A stretch of DNA of 64,000 nt from the NCBI RefSeq assembly GCF_030005555.1, contig NZ_JASCQG010000012.1:62001-126000 (forward strand), in the 5' to 3' direction. Source of the DNA: Empedobacter sedimenti. GTDB lineage: Bacteria; Bacteroidota; Bacteroidia; Flavobacteriales; Weeksellaceae. Positions 31,402-40,965 of the stretch are shown one piece after another. Below the pieces are notes generated by a model. That model had not been told where the DNA came from, did not search any database, and saw nothing but the letters and a program-made list of their open reading frames with translations. The stretch's first letter is position 1. Each line of letters opens with the position of its first letter. Made by a program: the position numbers and the translations under genes.

Positions 31402-32496
31402 TTATTTTACTTTCTTTTTATTACTCACAATAACTCTTAATGAGACTACAAAACTAACTGATAATAGAATAAATATCAAAAATAGTTTATTAATTTCAAT
31501 ATTTCTAAAATAATATCCTATCAGGATAAAAATAATATTGATAACAACTAGAATTATAGAGGTTTGTATATGATAGAAGTTAAGTTTTAAAAACTGATGA
31601 TGTAAGTGATTTTTATCTGCAGTGAACGGACTTATTCCTTTCAAAATTCTGATAGAAAATACCGTTATTGTATCCAAAATTGGAATAACAAAAATAAATA
31701 ACAACAATACTGGTGCTGTTTTTAAGCCAAGATTTGATGCCTCACTAACATACAAAAATCTGATTGCCATAAAAGTTAGAATAAACCCAATGACCATAGA
31801 TCCTGTATCTCCCATAAAAATCTTTAACTCTTTTGACAAATTATAACGTCCAAATCCTAGTAAAACTGCAATTGTACTTACCGCCAAAATTCCAATTCCA
31901 TAATCAAAAATTCGATAAAAAATAAATACAAAGCATAAGCTAATTACGATACCAACGCCTGTTGCTAAACCATCAATACCATCAATTAAATTAAAAGCAT
32001 TAATCAAAACAACAAAGACAAAAAGTGTCAACAAAACTCCAATAAAATAAGGAATTTCATAAATACCAAATAATCCTGAAAAGGAATTAATCATAATTCC
32101 TGAACCAAAGATGATTAAAACTGTACTAATCAGCTGTCCATATAATTTTTTATCAGGCGCAACAACAAGTAAATCATCCATTAAACCAATAAAAAACAAA
32201 ATGGTAATTGCTGATAAAAAGAATGAATAATTAACACCTAAATCGGTTGCAAAAATTGAAGTAGAGACTACAATACCGAAAAACAAAGCAACTCCCCCTA
32301 ATGTCGGAATTTTTATGCTATGAGAACTTCTTTCACCAGGAACATCCATCAATTGTTTTTTATACGATATTCTAATAATTTTAGGGATAGAAATTAACGT
32401 AATAATTAACCCGACGAAGAATGCACCAATAATATTAATAAAAATTGGTGAAAGATTAAGATTGTATAGATAATCTAAAATTTTAAAGTTTTCCAT
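31402..32496 (-). CDS. WecA/TagO-type polyprenyl-phosphate N-acetylhexosamine-1-phosphate transferase
   Basis: A 364-residue polytopic membrane enzyme of the MraY/WecA superfamily with about ten membrane segments. Diagnostic motifs are PTLGGVALFFG, the GLMDDLLV aspartate pair, NAFNLIDGIDGLATG, FMGDTGSMVIGF and the HLHHQFL histidine motif. It transfers GlcNAc-1-phosphate or a related sugar to undecaprenyl phosphate. It overlaps the upstream GT2 gene by 14 bases. Confidence 0.94.
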   Translation of the reverse strand: MENFKILDYLYNLNLSPIFINIIGAFFVGLIITLISIPKIIRISYKKQLMDVPGERSSHSIKIPTLGGVALFFGIVVSTSIFATDLGVNYSFFLSAITILFFIGLMDDLLVVAPDKKLYGQLISTVLIIFGSGIMINSFSGLFGIYEIPYFIGVLLTLFVFVVLINAFNLIDGIDGLATGVGIVISLCFVFIFYRIFDYGIGILAVSTIAVLLGFGRYNLSKELKIFMGDTGSMVIGFILTFMAIRFLYVSEASNLGLKTAPVLLLFIFVIPILDTITVFSIRILKGISPFTADKNHLHHQFLKLNFYHIQTSIILVVINIIFILIGYYFRNIEINKLFLIFILLSVSFVVSLRVIVSNKKKVK

Positions 32497-33247
32497 ACTT
32501 TTTCATTCCATTTAACGCCCAAAAAAAAGTGTAATAAGATGATTTAAAAAAGTTCATTTTTAAATACTTTCTATAAACTTCAAATTGTTTAACAGCTATT
32601 TTTAACTTATTTCTTGATACTGAATTATTTCTAATTCTGTAAATTGCTAAAGGTTCAGCTATTGCTCTTGCATATTTTATCTTTTCCAATAAATCGATCC
32701 ACATCGCATGATCTTCTCTTAATTCTGCTTCAGGAAAAGGTATTTTACCTATTCTTTTAGAATCATATACAGAAGTTAGCATTGGTATTGGACAATTATA
32801 TAAAATTCTATTTCTATCTATATTGTCAATAGCTACAAAATCTACTAGCAAAGGATTTAGCTCTTCATCTACTCTTTTATAGCTAGAATAAACCAATTCC
32901 TCTTGATTATTTATTAGAAAACCTATTGATTTATTCAAAAAATCTGGTAGCCATAAATCATCACTATCTATAAAAGTAATAAACCTTCCTTTCGCTAATT
33001 CTAATCCTTTGTTTCTTGCTTCTGATGCTCCTTTATTATTTGATTGTTGAAATAATTTAACTTTATTATCATCAAATGATTTTATGATCTCTACCGAATT
33101 ATCTGTCGAACAATCATCAACTATTATCCACTCCCAATTACTATATCCTTGATTCTTTATTGAGTTATACGTTTCTGTAATGTACTTCTCTGAATTATAA
33201 CAAGGAGTTATAATTGATACTAATTCTAACTCTACTCCCATTTCCAT
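32483..33247 (-). CDS. GT2 family glycosyltransferase
   Basis: A 254-residue GT-A fold enzyme. The nucleotide-binding part is VSIITPCYNSEKYITETYNSI and WIIVDDCSTDNSVEII; the metal-binding motif is TFIDSDDLWLPDFL. A catalytic-base region follows with REDHAMWIDLLEKI. It adds a sugar to a lipid-linked repeat unit on the cytoplasmic face. Donor and linkage cannot be read from sequence. It overlaps both neighbours, so it is co-translated within the cluster. Confidence 0.92.
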   Translation of the reverse strand: MEMGVELELVSIITPCYNSEKYITETYNSIKNQGYSNWEWIIVDDCSTDNSVEIIKSFDDNKVKLFQQSNNKGASEARNKGLELAKGRFITFIDSDDLWLPDFLNKSIGFLINNQEELVYSSYKRVDEELNPLLVDFVAIDNIDRNRILYNCPIPMLTSVYDSKRIGKIPFPEAELREDHAMWIDLLEKIKYARAIAEPLAIYRIRNNSVSRNKLKIAVKQFEVYRKYLKMNFFKSSYYTFFWALNGMKKYGKL

Positions 33248-34350
33248 AATCCGTAAATAGCTTCTTTACTTAAAAAAGTAGTATAGTTACTAAAATTTGA
33301 TTTATGAGCTTGTTTAACCTGAAACCAAAAGAGTAAAAACACTGTATATGAAACGAAACTTAAATAAACAAAGTTTCTCTTAAACTTATCTCCTTTAAAT
33401 GAATAAATTAATCGACCAATTGTTAAACCTAAAAAAACCAAATAAAATCCTGGCAAACGAACCCCGAATATTCCTTTTCCTAAAAAGAAATAAAGCAATA
33501 CTCCAAAAACAAATAAATTTCTGAAATAACAATATAGTTTATCTTCAACAGCGTATTTATTATAAAGGATAATTGAAATAATTGAAATAATCTTAACAAA
33601 ATCACCTACAGCTACACCATCCCCTTGATCATACAATTGACTTTGATAACTCTCAAATTTATCTGCTCCGATAGGCATATATTGCATGATAACTTCTATA
33701 ATAGAATTTAAACCAGTATAAAATCCTATAATAGCAAAAACAACAAGCCATCCAATAAATTTTTCATCAAACTTCATTGGCGCAATCCAATAAGCAACTA
33801 TAAAAATGATAATAGATTCATGAAATTGATATCCAATAGCAAGACAGATCAAAAATTTAATCAAACTACGATCTATAACATATCGAATAGAGTATATTGC
33901 AATTGCATTAGCTAATCCTTGACGAATATGGACATGTTCTTCAAACAAAAAATTAGGCATAGCATAAATAAAAAGGACTAAAAAAGGTAATCCTCCATAT
34001 TTATAAAAAGTAGTTGATTTAAGAATTAAAGAAGTTGAAGCTATTATCAAGGTTAACATTCCGAAATCAAAACCGTAATCTCCTAGAATTTTATTCAATC
34101 CAAGAAATCCTTTTTCCATAATAGCCATTTCAGCAAAACGACTAAATTCTCCCCAACTAACATCAGGAAGCATTCTGAACGTCTTAAAATAAGCTAACCA
34201 GTCTGGACTTAATGCATAACCCAAACCAGCTGTTAAAGCCATAATAAGTACGATCAATATATACAGCTGTTTGCTAACTTCCTTCTTAGAGAACTCTAAA
34301 ATAGAGGCTACTAATAAAAATCCATAGATGAAAAGGTAAATAAAACTCAC
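33232..34350 (-). CDS. EpsG-like membrane protein, probable polysaccharide polymerase (Wzy)
   Basis: A 372-residue protein with about ten membrane segments and no soluble domain. The segment GLGYALSPDWLAYFKTFRMLP and the periplasmic-type loop with EEHVHIRQGLANAIAIYSI match the EpsG pattern (conserved Asp-Trp/Tyr near the first loop, HxRQ...A motif). EpsG proteins polymerise repeat units on the outer face of the inner membrane. It is the only polymerase candidate in the cluster. Confidence 0.82.
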   Translation of the reverse strand: MSFIYLFIYGFLLVASILEFSKKEVSKQLYILIVLIMALTAGLGYALSPDWLAYFKTFRMLPDVSWGEFSRFAEMAIMEKGFLGLNKILGDYGFDFGMLTLIIASTSLILKSTTFYKYGGLPFLVLFIYAMPNFLFEEHVHIRQGLANAIAIYSIRYVIDRSLIKFLICLAIGYQFHESIIIFIVAYWIAPMKFDEKFIGWLVVFAIIGFYTGLNSIIEVIMQYMPIGADKFESYQSQLYDQGDGVAVGDFVKIISIISIILYNKYAVEDKLYCYFRNLFVFGVLLYFFLGKGIFGVRLPGFYLVFLGLTIGRLIYSFKGDKFKRNFVYLSFVSYTVFLLFWFQVKQAHKSNFSNYTTFLSKEAIYGLWKWE

Positions 34351-34355
34351 TTAAA

Positions 34356-35345
34356 TTATAGTTTATATAGTAGGTTAAGGTTAAATAAAGTCATTTTGTA
34401 AAATACTTTTTTCTTAAATGGTAATGATTTTAAATAATTATACTCAAATCGTTTATAGTTTTTAATTTCTTTCTTTGAAATATCGTATTCTTTCAGAAAG
34501 TTTTTCAACTCAATAGTCATTTCATATTTTAACTTTTTATCCTTCACATACGCAACATACGCTAAGTAAGAATAATACCCTTGAACAATTTGAAATCTTT
34601 TCAATTCTTTCACAAATGTATTGTAATTACTTAACTTAAAATAATCTGTCACTTCATTTATCGCAAAAAACATATCCAAACCTTTCTTTGTATGTGACTT
34701 TGTAATAGAATCTTGTCGTTCAAAATATTTATAAAAAGGTTCATTGATCTTTGAAATAATCATAGAATCTAAAACTAATTTCGGAATCAATTCTATATCC
34801 TCGAAATGTATTCCTTTTCTAAATCGATGATTCTCGAACAACGATTTTTTAAAGATTTTATTACATGCAAAGCAACTCATTTCACCAAAAATCGTAAAAT
34901 CTTCTGCCAAAACAATTTTCTCAGATAATTGTGGCGACTGTGGTAAATCACGAAACTCAGTTCCGTTTTCATCCACTTTCACCAAATCACACAAAACAAT
35001 TTCAGATTGATGTTTTTGACTCAAATCATACATCTTTTCTAACATTATAGCATCAATGTAATCATCAGAATCTATAAATGCGATAAATTCTCCTTGTGCT
35101 TTATCAATTCCAACATTTCTCGCATCACTTAATCCTCCATTTTCTTTCTGGATAGAAAGTACACGAGAATCTTTTTCAACGAAATCAGCAATAATTTCTT
35201 GCGAATTATCCTTAGAACCATCATTTACAACAATCACTTCAATTTCTTTCAATGTTTGATTCAAAATCGAATCTAAACATTTCGAAAGATACTTTTCTGT
35301 GTTATAAACAGGTACAATGACTGATATTTTAGGCTGAATTGACAT
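34356..35345 (-). CDS. GT2 family glycosyltransferase
   Basis: A 329-residue enzyme with VIVPVYNTEKYLSKCLDSILNQT, IVVNDGSKDNSQEII and the metal motif FIDSDDYIDAIM. The acceptor region has HFEDIELIPKLV. The C-terminal third is lysine-rich and may contact the membrane or a partner. It adds one sugar of the repeat unit; specificity is unknown. The start overlaps the preceding gene's stop by one base. Confidence 0.92.
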   Translation of the reverse strand: MSIQPKISVIVPVYNTEKYLSKCLDSILNQTLKEIEVIVVNDGSKDNSQEIIADFVEKDSRVLSIQKENGGLSDARNVGIDKAQGEFIAFIDSDDYIDAIMLEKMYDLSQKHQSEIVLCDLVKVDENGTEFRDLPQSPQLSEKIVLAEDFTIFGEMSCFACNKIFKKSLFENHRFRKGIHFEDIELIPKLVLDSMIISKINEPFYKYFERQDSITKSHTKKGLDMFFAINEVTDYFKLSNYNTFVKELKRFQIVQGYYSYLAYVAYVKDKKLKYEMTIELKNFLKEYDISKKEIKNYKRFEYNYLKSLPFKKKVFYKMTLFNLNLLYKL

Positions 35346-36409
35346 TATATTTTATCAAAAATTGATTCGTATTGATGAATAATTTTTTCTTTACTAAATC
35401 TTGAATGAATACTCTTAATTATTTGTTCTTCTGTATGTTTTTCCTGTAAAACTTCTTTCATTTTCACAGCAAAACCTTTCGAATCCTCTATCGGAAAAAT
35501 CTCAGCATTAATCCCTTCCTGAACAATTTCATTAATTCCTCCCGGACAATTATTTGCCAAACTATAAGTTCCACAAGCTCCAGCTTCTAACAAAACGTTC
35601 GGAAAGCCCTCATAACGAGAAGAAAGTACAAACAAATCTGCATTTTTTAGGTAAACAAATGGATTTGAAACTTTTCCTTTAAGCGTTACATTATTCAAAC
35701 TCAATTCATCTTTCTGTTGAGCTAGTTCATCTTTAAAAGCTCCATCTCCAAGAATCGTTAAATGTATTTTTTGATCTTGTAATTCATTCATTACATTCAA
35801 TAAAAGATCAAAACCTTTTCGTGGTGAAAGATTTCCTATTGCAACAATATTTTTATAGCTCGTGTCAAAATCGATATTTATATTTTCTATTTTTAATCGA
35901 TTAATTAAATCAAAATCAACTGGATTATTAATTTTTAAAATTTTATTTTCCGAAATTCTAAAATTCTCAATCAAATCATTTTTCATATCGTCACTTTGAG
36001 CAATAATTTGATGAAAGTTGTTATAAAACCGATAAAAGAATAGAATCTCTTTTCGTTTTACATGTTCAGAAACCACATTTGTTTCTCTTGTAATAAACTT
36101 CGTTTTCGGAAAAAATGAAATGATTGGTGATAAAAAAGCTGAAATTTCTCCCCATCCTGTAAAAACGATTTCTGGTTTCAACTTTTTAATCAATGGTATA
36201 ATCTTAAAAATCGAATAACGAATACGAGAAACGTTTAATTCAATAATTTCAATATCATCTTTCAAATGATTTAAATAATAACCTTCTTTTTTGAACAACA
36301 CCAATTTTGGACAGAATTTCGTTCGATCCAATTCATTACAAAGCGTTGTAATTACTCGCTCCGCTCCACCTTGGTTAAGATCTGGTAATATGAAAAGTAT
36401 AGCTTTCAA
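35345..36409 (-). CDS. GT4 family glycosyltransferase
   Basis: A 354-residue GT-B enzyme. The N-terminal glycine-rich loop is LPDLNQGGAERVITTL, and the C-terminal nucleotide-sugar site is SSRYEGFPNVLLEAGACGT with the EX7E pattern, followed by PGGINEIV. GT4 enzymes retain anomeric configuration. Substrate unknown. It lies 6 bases after the acetyltransferase gene. Confidence 0.93.
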   Translation of the reverse strand: MKAILFILPDLNQGGAERVITTLCNELDRTKFCPKLVLFKKEGYYLNHLKDDIEIIELNVSRIRYSIFKIIPLIKKLKPEIVFTGWGEISAFLSPIISFFPKTKFITRETNVVSEHVKRKEILFFYRFYNNFHQIIAQSDDMKNDLIENFRISENKILKINNPVDFDLINRLKIENINIDFDTSYKNIVAIGNLSPRKGFDLLLNVMNELQDQKIHLTILGDGAFKDELAQQKDELSLNNVTLKGKVSNPFVYLKNADLFVLSSRYEGFPNVLLEAGACGTYSLANNCPGGINEIVQEGINAEIFPIEDSKGFAVKMKEVLQEKHTEEQIIKSIHSRFSKEKIIHQYESIFDKI

Positions 36410-36415
36410 AAAATT

Positions 36416-36964
36416 TTATTCAATTCTATTATTAATATATCCTTCTGTTGCGTTATCGTTTGGAATAATCTGCATCGGATTTCCTGTCACAACCGAATTA
36501 TCCGGTACATCTTGCGTTACATAACTGTTTGGCGCAATCAACACATTATTTCCAATTGTAATTCCACCAACAATTACAGCATTTGTACCTACCCAAACAT
36601 CGTCTTTCAAAATTGGAAACCCTTTCGATTTTCCTCTATTTGTCTGACCTAACGTAACGCCATGCGCAATGTTACAATTTTTTCCAATTTTACATTTTGG
36701 ATTAACAACAACAGTTCCCCAATGCCCTAAATTTAACCCTGCTCCAATTTCTGTTTTTGCAGAAATTTGATAACCGTATTTAATCGAATAACGACGCAAC
36801 AATAAACGATAAACTAAACCTAAAGGATGTTTAACAGAATATTGTTGAGCTTTTCTTAAACAATAAATAAAACGAAAACCCGGACTCATAAAACCTTTCA
36901 ATAAAGGAGAATTTGTCCAATATCCAAAGTTTCGATAAAAATCTTTCTGAATAATTGTTTTCAT
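36416..36964 (-). CDS. CysE-like hexapeptide-repeat acetyltransferase
   Basis: A 182-residue left-handed beta-helix protein. Hexapeptide repeats such as IGAGLNLGHWGTVVVNPKCKIGKNCNIAHGVTLG and VWVGTNAVIVGGITIGNNVLIAPNSYV are clear, with the catalytic-type histidines in GHWGT and AHGVT. It resembles serine acetyltransferase, but shortened, cluster-encoded forms usually O-acetylate sugars. That role is inferred from context. Confidence 0.88.
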   Translation of the reverse strand: MKTIIQKDFYRNFGYWTNSPLLKGFMSPGFRFIYCLRKAQQYSVKHPLGLVYRLLLRRYSIKYGYQISAKTEIGAGLNLGHWGTVVVNPKCKIGKNCNIAHGVTLGQTNRGKSKGFPILKDDVWVGTNAVIVGGITIGNNVLIAPNSYVTQDVPDNSVVTGNPMQIIPNDNATEGYINNRIE

Positions 36965-36967
36965 AAT

Positions 36968-38110
36968 TTAGTTTAAATATTTTTCGATTGAATTTACTGC
37001 ATTACCCAACTCAAAAGGTAATGTTTTTCCTTCAATGATTTGTTGATATTTTTGAGCAATTTCAGGATTTTGAATAAAATACTTCATTCCAGCATAAATT
37101 GCTTCTTCTTCATTATCGATAATATATCCTAATTCGCCATCATTCAACATTTCTCTAACTCCCGAAACATCTGTTGCTATAATTGGCTTTTCTAAAACCA
37201 TCGCTTCAAACAAAACTGTTGGATAACCTTCGTAACGAGAGGATAAAATATAATAATCTGCCTGAACAAAATAGGGATAAGGATTCTCTTTGAAACCTAT
37301 TAAATGAGCAGTTTCTTCAACTTTTAATTCATCAATCAATTTTTTGATATTCGGAAAATCATAACCGTCGCCAACAATCCAAACTTGATGTTGAAAACCT
37401 TCGTCTAACAATCTGCGATGCGCTCTCAATAGACGATCAAATCCTTTTTGCGGGAAAACTGTTCCAATTGAAACAAATGTTGGTTGATCCGTCTTTTTCT
37501 GAATCTCACAATGTTCTAGTGCTGACTTTTTAATTTCATTGACATCAATTGGATTATAAATCCTAACAACTTTTTGTTTTTTTTCCTCTGAACTTGCTAA
37601 ACCTAAAAATAATTGATTAATCTTTTCTGAAATCACTAGAATTTGATCAAACTTGAAAAAGTTTTTCAATTGCACTGTTGTATATTCAGGAATATTCGAC
37701 AAATCATTGTGAATCCAAACTATTTTTTTAGAAGATTTAATCGGAGAATTCAAGATTTCATCTGCCATTCCATGAATTGCCGCAAACTCTATATCGTATT
37801 TTTTATTTGGTAAAATAAATTTATAAAGCAATTTTGGAAACGATGACAAAATCTTTTGATAAATCACTCGAAAAGCTTTTTGCGGAATATCCTGCGGACG
37901 ATTTGTCGTAATCATTTCACCTTTATTCAAATAATAAATATTTATCCAAGATGGAACATCTTTGAGATATTTACCCGAATAAAGATTTAACAACAAATCA
38001 ACTTCGTATTTATCTGGTGAAAGATTTTTGAGAAAAGTGACCAATACTTTTTCTGCACCTCCATGACGAAGTGATCCAATACGTATTAGTATTTTCTTTT
38101 TAGTTGCCAT
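36968..38110 (-). CDS. GT4 family glycosyltransferase
   Basis: A 380-residue GT-B enzyme. It opens with KILIRIGSLRHGGAEKVLVTFLKNL; the C-terminal site is SSRYEGYPTVLFEAMVLEKPIIATDVSG with the EX7E motif. It is closely similar in layout to the enzyme at 48424-49608 (shared pattern of IRxGSLxxGGAxxVL and LNLYxGxxxKDxP), so the two are probably related paralogues. Substrate unknown. Confidence 0.93.
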   Translation of the reverse strand: MATKKKILIRIGSLRHGGAEKVLVTFLKNLSPDKYEVDLLLNLYSGKYLKDVPSWINIYYLNKGEMITTNRPQDIPQKAFRVIYQKILSSFPKLLYKFILPNKKYDIEFAAIHGMADEILNSPIKSSKKIVWIHNDLSNIPEYTTVQLKNFFKFDQILVISEKINQLFLGLASSEEKKQKVVRIYNPIDVNEIKKSALEHCEIQKKTDQPTFVSIGTVFPQKGFDRLLRAHRRLLDEGFQHQVWIVGDGYDFPNIKKLIDELKVEETAHLIGFKENPYPYFVQADYYILSSRYEGYPTVLFEAMVLEKPIIATDVSGVREMLNDGELGYIIDNEEEAIYAGMKYFIQNPEIAQKYQQIIEGKTLPFELGNAVNSIEKYLN

Positions 38111-39618
38111 TATTTCGCCGTCGATTTTCGTTTGTATAAATAAAAATCTCGACCAGAAGGTTTGAATTTATATATCTTATCTAAAATAGGATTATCAGAT
38201 TTTGCAACATCAGCTATTTTAAATTCCTTGATTAACTCGTAGTCATTATAAATCGACTTATCAGCCAATTCACCTTTAAACATTGGTTTAAAATCTTCTA
38301 ATATATATTTTGGTTTTGCTTTATTGATTAGATTAGAAAAACCAACTTCCTTACCATTTTTTACGATATTTTCTTCCGTTAATCGTTTATCAACTAAACC
38401 GACATAATCAATCACTTTTAACTTAGAAAAATAAGGGATATAACCTGCTGGTTCCAAGAAAATATAATTATTTTTATCTGGCTCTATAGAATCTAAATAC
38501 AAACCTATTTTACGTGCATGATTCCACTCTCCGTGACCTGTAGCAATAGAATGTACTGCTTGATAAGCAGTAAAAGGTATAAAAAAGACAATGAAATAAG
38601 CGATTGATAATATTTTGTATTTTTCTGAATCTAAAACAACTAATATAATTGGTAAAAAAAGACAAATTTGCGGAATCCAATAATACCAATCGAACCACGA
38701 GTTTGCAGCACCAAAAATTATTGTTTTTGTAGTACCAAATAAAAATAAAAACGAAACAACTTTTCGTTTATCAACATTCCATTTTTTGTTTAATAGAACT
38801 AAACAAACCAACGAAATTATAAATAATAAAATGGTTGAAAAATTATAAATAGATGTTGGAAATTTAATCATTCCAAAATAATTTGGACCAAAGAATTTGA
38901 ATTCCGTCCAGCGTTCAAATAATGTTGGATTTACATAATTATTTTTTTTAGAAGTAATGGTATTATTTACAATTTCTCCAAAGTAAAACCAATTAAATGC
39001 TACTGTTGATAAAACAGCTAAAATACCACCAAACATCAATGCAATATTCCATTTACGTTGTTGAATTACATCATAAATAAATAATAATCCTAAGAAAATA
39101 CAAGTGTCAATACGTGTCCAAAGAATTAGAACTGGCAATAAAATAAATGCCCAACTTTTTCTCTCTACAAAACCATATTTGATTAATGCCATGTAAAAAA
39201 AGAAAAGCATACCGAATTCCATTCCTAAAATGGACATTTTTATAGCTGGAGGCAAAAAACTAACAAATAATATGAATAGAATTATACGACTAGTTGAACT
39301 TAAAAATAGTTTTCCAAGCCAATAAATACCAATTGTTAGTAGAATTGTATTAAAAATAAGTAAAGGATAAATAAAATTTCCTTCTCCGAAAATAGATTGA
39401 AAAATTACCCCTACAAAAACATATAAATGAGTTGTTGATGCCGAAATTTTTTCAGCCCCATTGTATCCGTACACCCCATATTCGATAATATTTCGTGCTA
39501 CTCTCCAAGATATCAACGCATCCTCTTGAATATGTCTTGTAAAGAAAAAAACTGATTTTAATAAAATAATCAGAATTGAGGCAATAAAGATCTGACTTTT
39601 ATTCAAAGTATCTTTCAT
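38110..39618 (-). CDS. GT-C membrane glycosyltransferase resembling mycobacterial AftB
   Basis: A 502-residue protein with about ten membrane segments and a C-terminal periplasmic-type domain. The first loop reads EDALISWRVARNIIEYG then a YN..E...ASTTHLY pattern, close to the AftB pattern DDGLI.LRTVRN.L....FN.GE.V.A.TST. Asp33 (with Glu32) is at the catalytic acidic position. The C-terminal domain has KVIDYVGLVDK, matching AftB's VID.IGLV. AftB is a polyprenyl-phospho-arabinose-dependent arabinofuranosyltransferase. I started it at 39618; a longer ORF to 39738 overlaps the HAD gene. The adjacent donor-synthesis genes support the call. Alignment is from memory. Confidence 0.7.
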   Translation of the reverse strand: MKDTLNKSQIFIASILIILLKSVFFFTRHIQEDALISWRVARNIIEYGVYGYNGAEKISASTTHLYVFVGVIFQSIFGEGNFIYPLLIFNTILLTIGIYWLGKLFLSSTSRIILFILFVSFLPPAIKMSILGMEFGMLFFFYMALIKYGFVERKSWAFILLPVLILWTRIDTCIFLGLLFIYDVIQQRKWNIALMFGGILAVLSTVAFNWFYFGEIVNNTITSKKNNYVNPTLFERWTEFKFFGPNYFGMIKFPTSIYNFSTILLFIISLVCLVLLNKKWNVDKRKVVSFLFLFGTTKTIIFGAANSWFDWYYWIPQICLFLPIILVVLDSEKYKILSIAYFIVFFIPFTAYQAVHSIATGHGEWNHARKIGLYLDSIEPDKNNYIFLEPAGYIPYFSKLKVIDYVGLVDKRLTEENIVKNGKEVGFSNLINKAKPKYILEDFKPMFKGELADKSIYNDYELIKEFKIADVAKSDNPILDKIYKFKPSGRDFYLYKRKSTAK

Positions 39619-39636
39619 AGTATTGGTTTGGTCGTG

Positions 39637-39644
39637 CAAATATA
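39637..39644 (-). promoter_or_regulatory. Possible internal -7 promoter element
   Basis: On the minus strand TATATTTG matches TANNTTTG in the 31-base gap between the HAD and GT-C genes, one of the few gaps in the cluster. TTTA lies at the -33 distance. It may give extra transcription of the downstream half. Confidence 0.4.
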
Positions 39645-39649
39645 GCCCT

Positions 39650-40240
39650 TTAATTAAAATATCTAAAATTAGATTGTGTTGAAATAGAGAACATCGCTTC
39701 ATCTCCTTTTGTATCACCAAAAGAGATAATTTCATCATAAAAAGTTAAATCAATTTCATTTTCGATTCTATTCTTTTTTTCATGATAATTACAATTTGGC
39801 GAAGCAAATTTACCTGTAAAAAAACCATTATCATCAAACTTTGCTTTTGTACAAATTAGTCCCATTCCATAATAATCAGCAAAGGGTTTTACCCAAAAAT
39901 CGATAGAAGCTGAAACGATAAACTTGTCATTATAATTACTTAATGATTTTATATATTCATCAGCTTTTGAATAAATTAATTCTTGATGATTTTTTTCGAA
40001 ATAATTTTGAGCTAATCGATTAATTTCAACATAAGATTTTCCTTTAAAAAATTTCGAAATGAACATTTCTTTTACAAAACCAGCATCAATTATCTTCAAT
40101 TTCGAAACGATAAATAATGGAATAAATATCAGATAATTAATGAAGTAAACTTTAGGAAAAGAGAATTTCAAAAAATCGAATAAGGTATCTTTACAAGTTA
40201 ATGTACCATCAAAATCAAAAAGGTATAAATTGCGATTCAT
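39650..40240 (-). CDS. HAD-superfamily phosphatase (subfamily IB)
   Basis: A 196-residue phosphoserine-phosphatase-like enzyme. The nucleophile motif is LFDFDGTLTCKDTL (Asp9/Asp11), motif II is FIVSASIDFW, and motif IV is ISFGDTKGDEAMF. Because it sits beside UbiA-, DprE1- and DprE2-like genes, it probably removes the 5'-phosphate from polyprenyl-phosphoryl-5-phosphoribose before epimerisation. That step is inferred. Its start overlaps the SDR stop by one base. Confidence 0.85.
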   Translation of the reverse strand: MNRNLYLFDFDGTLTCKDTLFDFLKFSFPKVYFINYLIFIPLFIVSKLKIIDAGFVKEMFISKFFKGKSYVEINRLAQNYFEKNHQELIYSKADEYIKSLSNYNDKFIVSASIDFWVKPFADYYGMGLICTKAKFDDNGFFTGKFASPNCNYHEKKNRIENEIDLTFYDEIISFGDTKGDEAMFSISTQSNFRYFN

Positions 40241-40965
40241 TACATTTTCAATTTTTTGAAAATAAATTCAGGAACATTACGAATTATCATCATAATTCCC
40301 CACCACAAAAATGTTACATAAACAACATTTTTCTTTTTGACATAAGCCTTATAAATAATATTCGCAGCTTGATCTGGTTGAGCAGTTAATGGTTTTGGTG
40401 TTTCGATATCAGCTGTCATTTGTGTATCCATAAAACCAGGAATAACAGTCATTACATGAACTTTTTTATGAAATAAATAATTTCTCAAACCTGCTAAATA
40501 GGCTGTAAAACCAGCTTTAGCAGATCCATAAATAAAATTACTTTGACGACCACGTTCCCCCGCAACAGATGATAAACCAATGATAGTTCCCGAACCTTTA
40601 GCCTCAAATTTCTTCGCAAAATAATTCATCAAAACAATTAATTTTGAGTAATTAATTTCTACAATTTGCTTTGTATTCCAATCATCGTACAAACCTTCTT
40701 CCGAATTTTTGCCTAAATAACCAGCAGCACAAAAAAGTAATTCAGAATCAATATGGTCTAGCTTAGAAAAGTCATTCTCTTTTGTTAAATCAAAATGTAC
40801 AATTTCACATTTTTGCTCATACTTAGCAAAAAAGTGTTGTGCCAACTTTTTTGTTTTTTCAATATTTGACGTAAACAAATAAACCATCGGAAAACGTTTC
40901 CCTTCATGTAAAACCTTTTCTACGAAAGCTACTGCAACATCTGAATTAGATCCTATTATTATCAT
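40240..40965 (-). CDS. dprE2: Decaprenylphosphoryl-2-keto-ribose reductase-like SDR (DprE2)
   Basis: A 241-residue short-chain dehydrogenase. The active-site region reads LSSVAGERGRQSNFIYGSAKAG, with catalytic Ser, Tyr and Lys (YxxxK), nearly identical in pattern to mycobacterial DprE2. The N-terminal cofactor loop is IIIGSNSDVAVAF. DprE2 reduces the 2-keto intermediate made by DprE1, giving polyprenyl-phosphoryl-arabinofuranose. Four bases overlap with the dprE1-like gene (ATGA), indicating coupled translation. Confidence 0.87.
   Translation of the reverse strand: MIIIGSNSDVAVAFVEKVLHEGKRFPMVYLFTSNIEKTKKLAQHFFAKYEQKCEIVHFDLTKENDFSKLDHIDSELLFCAAGYLGKNSEEGLYDDWNTKQIVEINYSKLIVLMNYFAKKFEAKGSGTIIGLSSVAGERGRQSNFIYGSAKAGFTAYLAGLRNYLFHKKVHVMTVIPGFMDTQMTADIETPKPLTAQPDQAANIIYKAYVKKKNVVYVTFLWWGIMMIIRNVPEFIFKKLKM

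Noticed and set aside
39619-39738. 40-residue N-terminal extension of the AftB-like GT-C gene
   Set aside because: It overlaps the end of the HAD gene and the likely internal promoter, and the family start fits 39618.
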